64,000 nucleotides of DNA from Syntrophomonas sp. GTDB taxonomy: Bacteria > Bacillota > Syntrophomonadia > Syntrophomonadales > Syntrophomonadaceae. Shown one piece after another: positions 53,720-62,340 of this stretch. The notes below the pieces were generated by a model. That model was not told the origin of the DNA, ran no database searches, and was given only the letters and a program-made list of their open reading frames with translations. How positions within the stretch are numbered: position 1 is the first letter of the stretch; each line of letters opens with the position of its first letter. The stretch lies in NCBI GenBank assembly GCA_016841425.1, contig JAENZE010000008.1, positions 1 through 64,000 on the forward strand, read 5' to 3'. Made by a program: the position numbers and the translations under genes.

Positions 53720-54505
53720 ATGACAGAATACCAGCACTTATTGGTGAGAAAAGAGAGTAGAGTAGCCATCCTGACTATTAATCGTCCGGATAAAATGAAT
53801 ACTTTCAATCGAGAAGTTTGGAGGGAAATTATAAAAGCCAGTGACGAAATTGAAGAAATGGAAGACCTGGGTGCAGTAATTGTTAACAGCAGCGGAAAGA
53901 ACTTTTCAGCTGGCGTAGACCTCAATCATCTCAAATCAGCAGCAAATTCAGATACTATACGAAAGAACCTGCCCTGGGAACAAGCGATGTACAACAGGTT
54001 TGAGGATTTTCCTGTGCCTGTCATTGCTGCCGTTCAGGGATTATGTTACGGCTCAGGAACCGAATTGATCTTAGCCTGTGATATCAGGGTTGCATCTAGG
54101 GATGCCCGAATCGCTATTCCCGAGGTAAGATTTGGCCTCTCACCCGATATGGGAGGAACAACAAGACTGCCTCGATTGGTAGGACCCGGTCAAGCCAAGC
54201 GGTTGATCCTGGCATGTGAAGAAGTGGACGCTGAAGAAGCTAGAGCAATTGGATTAGTAGAAATAGTTGTTGAACCGGAAGAACTTATAGAACGTGCTAT
54301 GAAACTGGCCAAGCGTATAGCTGCAATGCCCCCTGCTGGGGTTTGGATGGCTAAAAAGGGGATCAACCTGGCGGTTGAAAGCGGACGTATGGCCAGCCAG
54401 CTATTCGAACAAGCCCAATCGGTATATTGTTGTGGTACCGAAGATAAACAGGAAGCTATCGATGCCTGGTTTCAGAAAAGAAAGCCAGATTTTAAGGGAA
54501 GATAA
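53720..54505 (+). CDS. Crotonase-family protein, possible dienoyl-CoA isomerase
   Basis: The 261-residue protein carries Glu115 (GSGTEL), Glu135 (PEVRFG) and Asp143 (GLSPDMGG). Two Glu fit a hydratase, but the extra Asp aligns with the third acidic residue of delta-3,5/delta-2,4-dienoyl-CoA isomerase, whose first position is Asp instead of Glu. So either hydratase or dienoyl-CoA isomerase is possible; the latter would let the organism use unsaturated fatty acids. AGGAGAG precedes the ATG. It follows a CoA-transferase under a shared sigma-54 promoter. Confidence 0.87.
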   Translation: MTEYQHLLVRKESRVAILTINRPDKMNTFNREVWREIIKASDEIEEMEDLGAVIVNSSGKNFSAGVDLNHLKSAANSDTIRKNLPWEQAMYNRFEDFPVPVIAAVQGLCYGSGTELILACDIRVASRDARIAIPEVRFGLSPDMGGTTRLPRLVGPGQAKRLILACEEVDAEEARAIGLVEIVVEPEELIERAMKLAKRIAAMPPAGVWMAKKGINLAVESGRMASQLFEQAQSVYCCGTEDKQEAIDAWFQKRKPDFKGR

Positions 54506-54603
54506 TCGATATTTAAGCAAGCAACTGACCCGGGATGCTTCCAATAAATCGATATATCTATCCAAGTTATCATCTCATATCCATTTAATAGTACTTGCCG
54601 AAT

Positions 54604-54647
54604 AAAAAGGTAGCAGAGATTCTTATTGAAATCTCCGCTACCTTTTT
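54604..54647. terminator. Bidirectional intrinsic terminator
   Basis: GGTAGC-GAGATT type stem (54609-54642) flanked by five A on the left and five T on the right, so it works in both directions. It separates the crotonase gene from the convergent acyl-CoA dehydrogenase gene. Confidence 0.85.
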
Positions 54648-54788
54648 CTCATACCGTTGGTCTACGACGATCCGTGTTGAGCCACCTTGGCATCTGGGGT
54701 GAACGACCATTTAGCCTTTCTTCCTTAATGTCCGACAGATTCCGTTAATATACGCCACTTTCAGCTGTTTATGACTAAAGATTATTTT

Positions 54789-55928
54789 TTAATCATGAAG
54801 CAAAATTCCTGCAATTATCATCTTTTGCATATCAGTTACGCCTTCAACTATTGGCCCGGTAATGGCATCCCGATAGCTCTTGGAAACTTTGTAGTCCGCC
54901 ATTAAGCCATAAGAGCCATGTACATCTACAGCCAGCCGCGAGGCCTGCCAGGCTGCTTCGGTCACGAAGGTCTTGGTTAAGGCCGCGGTCTTAATAAATT
55001 CGGCCTGATCCTGTATATCATTGGCCATACATCCCAACCGATAGGTAAGCCAGCGAGCTGCTTCCAGGCTAATAGCCAGATCCGCTAGTTTAACCTGGAT
55101 AGTAGGGAATTTGGCAATTACTCCATCACGATGCATTTTGTTCCTGGCATATTTTAGGCTTTCCTCCAGGGCAGATCCCAGTCCTCCCAACGCGCTGGCT
55201 GACATCCCGATTTTACCAAAGCCTATACCATATTGCAGAATAGGATAACCATGTCCCATTTCTCCCAACAAGTTCTCAGCCGGCACCTGCACATCCTTAA
55301 GATAAACATCTAATAAAATCTGACCATGTAATCCAATCTTGTCCCATGGTTCCGATACTGAATAACCTTCACAGAATTTATCTACAATAAATCCAGTAGG
55401 TTTTCCACTTTCTGCATCCCGGGCAAATACTACCATTGGTCCTTTATAACTAGCATTAGATATGAAGCGTTTGGTTCCGTTGAGGATAAAGTAATCCCCC
55501 TTTTTAACCGCAGTAGTAGTAATCTGTTTAGGATCAGAACCGGTACCAGGTTCGGTAAAAGCAAAAGAAGCCAGCCATTCTCCTTTACAGCAGGGAACCA
55601 GATATTTTTGTTTCTGTGCTTCGGTGCCAAATTTGGTAATGGCGCCTAAACCCAACGTATTTACCGATATTAAAGAGCAAACCGGCTTGCATACCTTACT
55701 CAGCTGTTCCAGGACCAGTACGTATCCATCATAACCAGCTCCAGCTCCCCCATACTTTTCTTCATATGGTAAAGCGAAGAAATCATATTCTGCCAGTCGG
55801 CTTATAATGTCTTCAGGAATGCGATTTTCCCGCTCAATAAGGTCAACTACTGGCTCCAAATATTTTTCAGCAAACTCCCGAGCACTAGACTGTATCATCA
55901 GCTGTTCCTTACTTAGCTTAAAATCCAT
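54789..55928 (-). CDS. Acyl-CoA dehydrogenase, classical length
   Basis: The 379-residue flavoenzyme has ASFAFTEPGTGSDPKQ (about 114-129), KRFISNAS, and the catalytic base in the variant motif GPIVEGVTDMQK, where Glu is followed by Gly-Val-Thr rather than Gly-Thr. AAAGGAG precedes the ATG. It is downstream of an isomerase-like crotonase gene (56020) and shares the sigma-54 promoter at 56909. The variant base motif suggests a substrate other than straight short chains. Confidence 0.9.
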   Translation of the reverse strand: MDFKLSKEQLMIQSSAREFAEKYLEPVVDLIERENRIPEDIISRLAEYDFFALPYEEKYGGAGAGYDGYVLVLEQLSKVCKPVCSLISVNTLGLGAITKFGTEAQKQKYLVPCCKGEWLASFAFTEPGTGSDPKQITTTAVKKGDYFILNGTKRFISNASYKGPMVVFARDAESGKPTGFIVDKFCEGYSVSEPWDKIGLHGQILLDVYLKDVQVPAENLLGEMGHGYPILQYGIGFGKIGMSASALGGLGSALEESLKYARNKMHRDGVIAKFPTIQVKLADLAISLEAARWLTYRLGCMANDIQDQAEFIKTAALTKTFVTEAAWQASRLAVDVHGSYGLMADYKVSKSYRDAITGPIVEGVTDMQKMIIAGILLHD

Positions 55929-56019
55929 AATTTATGGTCTCCTTTCCGTCTTTCATTCATTCTTGATGTTTTCCGGTATCCAAGGTATTGAAGGAGTTTA
56001 ATTTGGACTTCTATCATTT

Positions 56020-56823
56020 CTAAGTTCCCTGGAATTCAGGGGCCCGCTTCTCCATGAAAGCTCTTACCCCTTCGCGAAAATCATCACTGCTCCAGCATTG
56101 TACCTGTGCGCCCGCTTCCATACTGGCAATAGCTGTAAAATCATTATTTACGCAGGCTCTTAGAAGTTGTTTAATATATCTGAGGGTAATCGTTGGACCC
56201 TTGGCCAGCTTATCTGCCAGCTTATATACTTGAGGGTAAAGCTCGGTGTTTGGCACTACCTGATTAAAAATACCTAATTCCAGGCACTTTGCAGCATTTA
56301 ATATTTTCCCGCTATACAATATTTCCGCCGCTCGATGATGCCCTAATTTCTGAAATAATAAATATGAAGTTCCTCCATCGGGTAATAAGCCAATATTAAT
56401 AAAATTAGCAGCGAAACTGGCTTGCTCCGATGCGATCAACATATCCGCCGCCAGAATTCTTCCCGTAGATACTCCGGCTACCACTCCGTTAACAGCAGCA
56501 ATAACAGGCATAGGCAAATCATAAAACCTCTTATTATGTTTATAGGCTCGTTCGAATATGTCTCGGGCAACGTGTACCTTTTCCGTAGTCATCAGCATAT
56601 TAATGTCGCCCCCGGCAGAAAACGCTGATCCGGCACCGGTAAATACTACAATCTTAATGTCATTTCTCTTCTCTATCTCATCCAGTACCAGCTCAAAAGC
56701 GGATCCCATCTCCCTGTTCAAAGCATTATATATTTCGGGACGGTTTAGAGTTATAGTGGCAACTCCATTATCCTTAATATTGAGCAAAACCAGCCCATCC
56801 AGTACTAAATTTCCGATATCCAT
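56020..56823 (-). CDS. Crotonase-family isomerase-like protein lacking both hydratase Glu residues
   Basis: Counted from ATG 56823 (267 residues, GGGAGAG upstream), the oxyanion-hole motifs are intact (SAGGDINML and VNGVVAGVSTGR). However, the two hydratase glutamates are replaced by Gly121 and Phe141. Asp149 in GLLPDGGT occupies the position used as catalytic base in PaaG-type isomerases. It is therefore probably an isomerase, or acts by another mechanism, rather than an enoyl-CoA hydratase. It is encoded just upstream of an acyl-CoA dehydrogenase. Confidence 0.85.
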   Translation of the reverse strand: MDIGNLVLDGLVLLNIKDNGVATITLNRPEIYNALNREMGSAFELVLDEIEKRNDIKIVVFTGAGSAFSAGGDINMLMTTEKVHVARDIFERAYKHNKRFYDLPMPVIAAVNGVVAGVSTGRILAADMLIASEQASFAANFINIGLLPDGGTSYLLFQKLGHHRAAEILYSGKILNAAKCLELGIFNQVVPNTELYPQVYKLADKLAKGPTITLRYIKQLLRACVNNDFTAIASMEAGAQVQCWSSDDFREGVRAFMEKRAPEFQGT

Positions 56824-56908
56824 CCTACTCTCCCTTTCTCTATTGGTATTCCCTTGCCTGAGTGTCAAGACAAGAACTTTATCTGCAGGCCTATTAACAG
56901 CCGATTTT

Positions 56909-56923
56909 GCAAGAATAATGCCA
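56909..56923 (-). promoter_or_regulatory. Sigma-54 promoter of the isomerase/acyl-CoA dehydrogenase pair
   Basis: TGGCATTATTCTTGC on the minus strand, GG to GC spacing 10, about 85 bases before the ATG at 56823; this also supports that start. No clear palindrome was seen upstream (56924-57380), and no gene was found in that stretch. Confidence 0.82.
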
Positions 56924-57380
56924 GGCTGGTTTTTAGGGGATACTAGCCGCTAAAAGCTATAGGGAGAAGGTTTTCTATGTACAATTCTGATACAACTGTG
57001 GCCTTTATTAATACAAGAACACAATACGATCCGATACCCGAAAGAGAATTATATAATGTTAATTAAGAATAATCTCCAGGCAGTTTAAATTAATGCAGGA
57101 GTAATTTGTCTTAAGTGCGATATTAATACCGTCCTTATAATGCTTGAATTGCATAAAGCCTGGTCGAAGACTAACCCGGTCAGAAGACCTGTAAATAAGT
57201 CGATGACGCTGGGTAAAGGATATTATCTGATTTCTGGGAAAAGAACCGGTAGAATTAGATGCCTTCTGACCATCTATATGCTCATGTCTAGAATACGCGG
57301 TAACATTTACAGATTGTTTCAGAGCATTTATGGTTAGCAACTTATTGCCCTACACAAATATGCAGCAAAATATTGTTTCA

Positions 57381-58283
57381 TTAAGAGTTTTGGTAATAAT
57401 CTCTTCCCAGGTTGACATCATCTGCCAGGAATTCTTCCCTTACCCCGTTGGATAATTTAACTATAAGACCTCCCCGGTCGCTGATATCAACAGCCAACCC
57501 ACTTACAGACTCTGACCCCTTATTAATAGTAATCGTTCGGCCCAGAGTCATATTGTTTTTTATCCAAACCTTACGTACATAACTGTTTCCCATTTCCAAA
57601 AATCCACGATAGTGTCCCTCCCAGGCTACGATAAACTGACTTATCAGGCTCAGCCGAGAAACGAATTGACCCAGCTCCAGTTTTAAAGAGGTGCTCGTTT
57701 CCATACAATCAAGGGGTAAATGCTGCTTATCTAAATTCACGTTTATACCCATGCCAATTATTACGTAGTCCAAAGCTCCTTTAGATGTTATACTGCTTTC
57801 TGCCAGAATACCGCACACTTTTCTACGATTAATGATAACATCGTTTGGCCATTTTATCCCTGCTACACAACCTGTAGCCTTATAGATGGTCTCGGCAACA
57901 ACTGCTCCGGTTAAAAGAGTAAATAGCGGAATATTTTGAAGGTCTACCCGAGGTCTTATTATCATAGACATTAGGATACCCCGACCTGGTGGACATGACC
58001 ACTGCCGTCCCCTTCTTCCTCGTCCGGAGGTCTGCCTTTCACTGATAACGATGGTGCCATCGGGCAGGCCCTCCCCGGCCAAGGACCGGGCTATATTATT
58101 GGTTGAGTCAACAGATCGGTATAAATAGACATCTTTTCCTTGTATATGAATTTTATGGCCTTCCTCGAGATTAACTGGTCTAAGACGAGGATACTGAGGA
58201 TTGTTCCTCTGACGGATGTAGTTCCTAATAGGAATATATCGGCATGTGATATTTTCATATGTTTTAATCTGCTTATTATCCAC
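57381..58283 (-). CDS. birA: Biotin-protein ligase BirA (catalytic type without DNA-binding domain)
   Basis: BirA attaches biotin to carrier proteins. Motifs are DSTNNIARSL (about 59-68), SERQTSGRGRRGRQW (about 82-96) and IKWPNDVIINRRKVCGILAE in two parts (about 144-163). The C-terminal SH3-like domain is present. The first 50 residues do not look like a winged helix, so it is probably a pure ligase, not a repressor. GTG start after GGGAGCG. It lies downstream of gcdA and a biotin carrier, its obvious substrate. Confidence 0.93.
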   Translation of the reverse strand: MDNKQIKTYENITCRYIPIRNYIRQRNNPQYPRLRPVNLEEGHKIHIQGKDVYLYRSVDSTNNIARSLAGEGLPDGTIVISERQTSGRGRRGRQWSCPPGRGILMSMIIRPRVDLQNIPLFTLLTGAVVAETIYKATGCVAGIKWPNDVIINRRKVCGILAESSITSKGALDYVIIGMGINVNLDKQHLPLDCMETSTSLKLELGQFVSRLSLISQFIVAWEGHYRGFLEMGNSYVRKVWIKNNMTLGRTITINKGSESVSGLAVDISDRGGLIVKLSNGVREEFLADDVNLGRDYYQNS

Positions 58284-58343
58284 ATAAACCGCTCCCTTCT
58301 ACTGATTATCCTACTCGGTGCTGCTCTTCCGGCAGAGAAACAT

Positions 58344-58392
58344 CCTGCCACCCCCATGTCCTTCTGCTAACTGAAGTCACAGGGGTGGCAGG
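58344..58392 (-). terminator. Hairpin between gcdA and birA
   Basis: CCTGCCACCCC and GGGGTGGCAGG pair over eleven bases with a 27-base loop, just past the gcdA stop. It may reduce birA expression relative to gcdA. Confidence 0.5.
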
Positions 58393-58409
58393 CGTTAAAA
58401 TAATTCCTC

Positions 58410-60155
58410 TTACCCTTTAATTGTTCTCGGAGTAATCATTTGATGAAATGGACAGATAGAAGTTGGATTCTGATATACCGATCCGACAAATGCTTTACAA
58501 TAACTACGCAGATCCGCATATCTCACAATTTCATCTACGAACCCTTTTTGTGCACAATATATGGGTCTCGATTTATCATAGTAATCCTTGACCATTTCGT
58601 TCATTTTGTCTATCACCGGATCTAATGGTTTGCCAGCCTGTTTTTCTTTCACCAGCCTGCGAGAGAAAGCAGCTGCTGCAGCTGTCTCCCCATGCATTAC
58701 ATAAATTTCTGTGGTTGGTGTACCCAGAGTAAACACATTATTGTTGTTTCCGTTGGGCCCCCCCAGTAAATAATGGGCTGCAGCCGTACCTTTTCTAAGC
58801 ACAATTAGTATCATGGGAAGATCAGTCTGCTCGATAGAATAAATCAACGACATTCCCAGACCAAGCAGTTCAGCTTTTTCAGCTGTATCTCCTACATCAA
58901 TTCCAGTAGTATCCTGCAGCCATATTATAGGAATTCGATCCCTACCACAGAAGGTAACAAATTCACTCATCTTTATCAGGCCCTGTCGGTATAGTTTCCC
59001 TCCAATACCCTGATACTGATCGGTATATTCGGGATAGTTTGAACCCAGTACTCCCTGGTTGTTACCTATAACACCACACAAATAACCATCTATTTTGGCC
59101 AATCCGCAATATACTTCCGGCCCATAATCCGGCCGGTATTCCATATGTTCGCTATTGTCAAACAGCCTGGCCAGTATTTCTTTCATATTATAGACTCTTC
59201 TCTGGTTAAACGGCACCAGACTGTAAAGATCACTAGCAGGATATTTTGGTTCGGTCGGATCGGCTACCCTAAAAAAATCCGGGTGATATGCAGGCATATC
59301 TTTCATATATTGTTTAATTTTATCCAATACCTTTTCTTCTGTTTCACAAATTTCTCTGAAGAACCCTGTATTCATATAATGAATTTCCGCCCTGCCCGGT
59401 GGTGCAGAAGTCAACTTCTGAGTAGCTTCGATGAGGTTTTCTGCCGTCTCCTGATCAATGAATCCTTTAGGAGACATCCCACTAACAATACCCCCTCCAC
59501 CAACAGCTATGTTAGCATCCTGGTGGGCAATCAGGGTGGTAGGGCTTATGCCATGATATCCACCCCCAGCAGGGTTGGTACCATAAATCCCTACGAGAAC
59601 TGGAATACCTAGTTTCTCCAGCTCGGCGTGACGATAAAAAGGAGTCCCATTTCCTCGACGGTTAGCATATACTTCTTCTTGTTCAGTTAGTTTAACTCCG
59701 CTGCAGTTAAGCAGCCAAACCAGAGGTATATGAAGCCTTTTAGCCATATCCGTAACCCGCAGAATATTATCTGCCTGCCCCGGAATCCATGCTCCAGCCA
59801 TTATCTGGTTGTTAGATGCGATAATTACTGCCCATTTCCCAGCTATTTTGCCTAATCCATCGATAACCCCGGTAGTGCCCTCTTCATTATTATCCGGATC
59901 ATATATGGTATGCAGAGGACACCAAGTATCGGGGTCTACCAGATAGTCTATCCGCTGCCATGCGGTCATCTCACCTTTACTATTAATATCCTGCGCCGCT
60001 TTTCCTGCATCTGTAACCCTTCTAACCGCATCGGCTAATTCTCGTTCAACTTTTTTTATCTCGTCTACATTCTGTTTCAGTTCCCTGGGTAAATCTTTGC
60101 CTATTCCGGGCATCTCTTTAAAGTATGGATGCAATGAAAACCCATATTCTCCCAT
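58410..60155 (-). CDS. gcdA: Glutaconyl-CoA decarboxylase alpha (carboxyltransferase) subunit
   Basis: The 581-residue cytosolic subunit moves the carboxyl group of glutaconyl-CoA to biotin. It resembles Acidaminococcus GcdA along its length: GKWAVIIASN, AGAWIPGQADNILR, NRRGNGTPFYRHAEL, GIYGTNPAGGGYHGISP, GIGGKLYRQGLIKMSEF, QDTTGIDVGDTAEKAELLG and the end CPFHQMITPR. AAAGGGAGGAG precedes the ATG. The run is biotin carrier-gcdA-birA, while the membrane beta subunit is divergent. The product crotonyl-CoA enters the hydratase/thiolase pathway, and the decarboxylation energy exports sodium. Confidence 0.94.
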   Translation of the reverse strand: MGEYGFSLHPYFKEMPGIGKDLPRELKQNVDEIKKVERELADAVRRVTDAGKAAQDINSKGEMTAWQRIDYLVDPDTWCPLHTIYDPDNNEEGTTGVIDGLGKIAGKWAVIIASNNQIMAGAWIPGQADNILRVTDMAKRLHIPLVWLLNCSGVKLTEQEEVYANRRGNGTPFYRHAELEKLGIPVLVGIYGTNPAGGGYHGISPTTLIAHQDANIAVGGGGIVSGMSPKGFIDQETAENLIEATQKLTSAPPGRAEIHYMNTGFFREICETEEKVLDKIKQYMKDMPAYHPDFFRVADPTEPKYPASDLYSLVPFNQRRVYNMKEILARLFDNSEHMEYRPDYGPEVYCGLAKIDGYLCGVIGNNQGVLGSNYPEYTDQYQGIGGKLYRQGLIKMSEFVTFCGRDRIPIIWLQDTTGIDVGDTAEKAELLGLGMSLIYSIEQTDLPMILIVLRKGTAAAHYLLGGPNGNNNNVFTLGTPTTEIYVMHGETAAAAAFSRRLVKEKQAGKPLDPVIDKMNEMVKDYYDKSRPIYCAQKGFVDEIVRYADLRSYCKAFVGSVYQNPTSICPFHQMITPRTIKG

Positions 60156-60328
60156 GCCTGCTCCTCCCTTTTAGCCAGGAACACTGCTTAGTATTTTATT
60201 TATCGGATAGCTGATCTACATGTTCCCAACTTCTGAAGTTGACTATCATGTTAACTCATTTTAACTACAGCATTAGCTGCGCTTAGAAATGGGCTGGTTA
60301 GAATTATACTCTGCTAAGAGTCTTTAAC

Positions 60329-60541
60329 TTACTCAATTACCACCAGCACGTCGCCCTCATTGACACGATCTCCAGCCTTAACTTTGATTTCTTTCACTGT
60401 ACCGTCCGCCGGGGCGAAAATGGGGTTTTCCATCTTCATTGCCTCCAGGATGATTACTTCATCATCTTCATTGACTGTCTGCCCTACCGTTATATTGATT
60501 TCTAATATTTTCCCGGCCAGGGGACTTTCTACTACTGCCAT
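60329..60541 (-). CDS. Biotin carboxyl carrier protein of the decarboxylase
   Basis: This 70-residue protein is a bare biotinyl domain with EAMKMEN (biotinylated Lys36). Known glutaconyl-CoA decarboxylase gamma subunits carry an Ala/Pro-rich linker, which is missing here. ATG 60541 follows AAGGAGG. A longer frame to 60628 is ruled out because it would overlap the sigma-54 promoter at 60613-60627. It carries the carboxyl group from GcdA to the membrane beta subunit. Confidence 0.93.
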   Translation of the reverse strand: MAVVESPLAGKILEINITVGQTVNEDDEVIILEAMKMENPIFAPADGTVKEIKVKAGDRVNEGDVLVVIE

Positions 60542-60612
60542 ATTTATTACCTCCTTATATTTTTCAGTACTGGAGTTTATTAATAACTCAACAGTTGATA
60601 ACATTTTTTGAT

Positions 60613-60627
60613 GCAAATATTGTGCCA
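60613..60627 (-). promoter_or_regulatory. Sigma-54 promoter of the biotin carrier-gcdA-birA run
   Basis: TGGCACAATATTTGC on the minus strand, GG to GC spacing 10, with the full TGGCAC -24 consensus. Divergent from the promoter at 60897. Confidence 0.85.
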
Positions 60628-60670
60628 AAACAGCAGCACTTTACGAGTAGCATCCTATATTATATATCCC

Positions 60671-60774
60671 CCGTACACACTGGCAAAACTAAGCAATTCT
60701 ATCCTATTTTCTCATCACTCTTCTATATAGCTTGTCTTGTATATTACCCATACAGGTGTATGGTTATCCGTACA
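60671..60774. promoter_or_regulatory. Activator sites, type A, between divergent gcd promoters
   Basis: A 16-base palindrome CCATACAGGTGTATGG (60748-60763) is flanked by half sites CCGTACA at 60671-60677 and 60768-60774. They lie 45-160 bp from each of the two sigma-54 promoters, so a single activator could drive both gcd units. Confidence 0.65.
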
Positions 60775-60896
60775 GTAATTATTCTATTCGGGAGATTAAC
60801 TGCTCCATCAACTAAATGGACCCGCTTCTATTTATTTCTGCTTCGCATGTAAATAAGCATTAAAATCCTAACGTTCTCCATCCTGCCATTTTTTCT

Positions 60897-60912
60897 TGGC
60901 ACAGTATTTGCT
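60897..60912 (+). promoter_or_regulatory. Sigma-54 promoter of gcdB
   Basis: TGGCACAGTATTTGCT, full TGGCAC consensus, GG to GC spacing 10, about 90 bases before the gcdB ATG. One of the best matches in the window. Confidence 0.88.
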
Positions 60913-61002
60913 TAATATTAGATGAAAATACTTCACAGGGGAAAGGGTGGTTTTCTTGATAGTCTAAGCTCCGTAGTTACTTATTTATAAAGGAGGATTA
61001 TA

Positions 61003-62127
61003 ATGGTTATTATAGACATGTTTGTAGCAATGGCAAAAGGAACTGGAATTGCAAATTTTTCACTGGCCCATATCGTTATGATATGCTTTGGAATTCTATT
61101 TATCTGGTTTGGTATCAAAAAGAAATTTGAACCATTTTTATTGGTACCGCTGGGTATAGGCTGTATCCTGGTTAACGTACCTGGAACCGGCTTGATGGAT
61201 GTGGGGGGACTGCTGCACTTTAACTACCTGGGGATAGCAGCGGTAATTTACCCACCTTTGATATTCTTAGGGGTAGGCGCTATGACCGATTTTGGTCCTC
61301 TAATTGCCAATCCCAGTACCATAGTATTAGGGGCGGCTGCACACCTGGGTATATTCGTAGCTTTAATAGGAGCAAAACTACTTGGATTTGATATCTCCGA
61401 AGCAGGTGCTATCGGCATAATCGGAGGAGCTGACGGGCCTATGGCCATATATGTAGCTACTAAGCTAGCCCCTCATCTGCTCGGGCCGGTGGCAGTGGCA
61501 GCATATTCATATATGGCTCTATTGCCTCTGATTCAGCCACCCATCATGAAAGCCCTGGTTCCTGAAAAAGAGAGAATGATCGCCATGGAGAAGATGAGAC
61601 CCGTATCCCAAATAGAAAAGATAGCCTTTCCGATAATGATGATTCTGGTGGTATTAGTACTGCTTCCGCCGATTGCTCCATTGATATCTTGTCTGATGCT
61701 GGGAAATCTAATTCGTGAGTCAGGTGTTATGGAAAGAGTAGCTAATACTATTGGTGGAGTATTCCTGGATGTTATTACCGTGTTTATAGCAGTAGCTATA
61801 GGTTCGACCATGAGTGCAGAAAACTTCGTAAATATGCAAACTTTAATGATTGTCGTACTCGGTTTAATAGCTTTTTGTATCGGTACCGCCAGTGGGGTTC
61901 TCTGGGCTAGACTGATGTGCTTTATGAGTAAGGGTAAGATCAATCCTTTGATTGGTTCGGCTGGTATAGCGGCTGTGCCTATGGCAGCCCGAGTTTCTCA
62001 TATGGTTGGAATACAGGCTAATAAACGGAATTATTTAATCATGCATGCTATGGGACCAAACCTGGCTGGTGTCTTAGGCACTGCCGTAGCAGGGGGTATT
62101 ATGCTCACTTTATTGGGGGTGATATAA
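61003..62127 (+). CDS. gcdB: Sodium-pumping decarboxylase beta subunit
   Basis: This 374-residue membrane protein of the OadB/GcdB/MmdB family has about nine hydrophobic segments. It couples decarboxylation of carboxybiotin to sodium export. Conserved sodium/carboxybiotin-site stretches are GAMTDFGPLIANPS (about 87-100), GIIGGADGPMAIYVA (about 138-152), and SYMALLPLIQPPIMK, with the conserved Asp in GADGP. AAAGGAGG precedes the ATG. It is the only beta subunit in the window and may serve both GcdA and the carboxyltransferase at 12790. It is followed without a gap by a tiny membrane-protein gene. Confidence 0.95.
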   Translation: MVIIDMFVAMAKGTGIANFSLAHIVMICFGILFIWFGIKKKFEPFLLVPLGIGCILVNVPGTGLMDVGGLLHFNYLGIAAVIYPPLIFLGVGAMTDFGPLIANPSTIVLGAAAHLGIFVALIGAKLLGFDISEAGAIGIIGGADGPMAIYVATKLAPHLLGPVAVAAYSYMALLPLIQPPIMKALVPEKERMIAMEKMRPVSQIEKIAFPIMMILVVLVLLPPIAPLISCLMLGNLIRESGVMERVANTIGGVFLDVITVFIAVAIGSTMSAENFVNMQTLMIVVLGLIAFCIGTASGVLWARLMCFMSKGKINPLIGSAGIAAVPMAARVSHMVGIQANKRNYLIMHAMGPNLAGVLGTAVAGGIMLTLLGVI

Positions 62128-62277
62128 ATGGCCATTATTCAAGATACTTTATCAGGAGCAATCTTTCTGAGTGTATTTGACTTTATTGCTTGCTTTTTCG
62201 TTTTATATTTTATTAGTTTCTTTATTAGAGCCCTTAAGTTTCTAAATAAAGAACCCAAGTCATCCAAGCAGGATTAA
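62128..62277 (+). CDS. 49-residue membrane protein, probable small decarboxylase subunit
   Basis: This gene starts at the ATG directly after the gcdB stop (TAA-ATG). It has a short N terminus, one hydrophobic segment (about 11-33, FLSVFDFIACFFVLYFISFF), and a basic tail ending KEPKSSKQD. Position, single membrane pass and charged tail match the delta/OadG-like subunits that hold such complexes together. It is far shorter than the roughly 100-residue Acidaminococcus form. Start and coupling are clear; function is inference from position. Confidence 0.78.
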   Translation: MAIIQDTLSGAIFLSVFDFIACFFVLYFISFFIRALKFLNKEPKSSKQD

Positions 62278-62311
62278 ACTCTATGCTAAACTCTATACCA
62301 AAGCATTAACG

Positions 62312-62340
62312 GTGTGTCAGGAGTATACCTCCTGACACAC
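62312..62340 (+). terminator. Terminator-like hairpin of the gcdB unit
   Basis: GTGTGTCAGGAG and its complement pair over twelve bases across TATAC, 35 bases past the small subunit gene. No U run follows. Confidence 0.6.

Noticed and set aside
57059-57340. Open frames on both strands between the isomerase promoter and birA
   Set aside because: Short, mutually overlapping, no start signals; treated as an empty gap.
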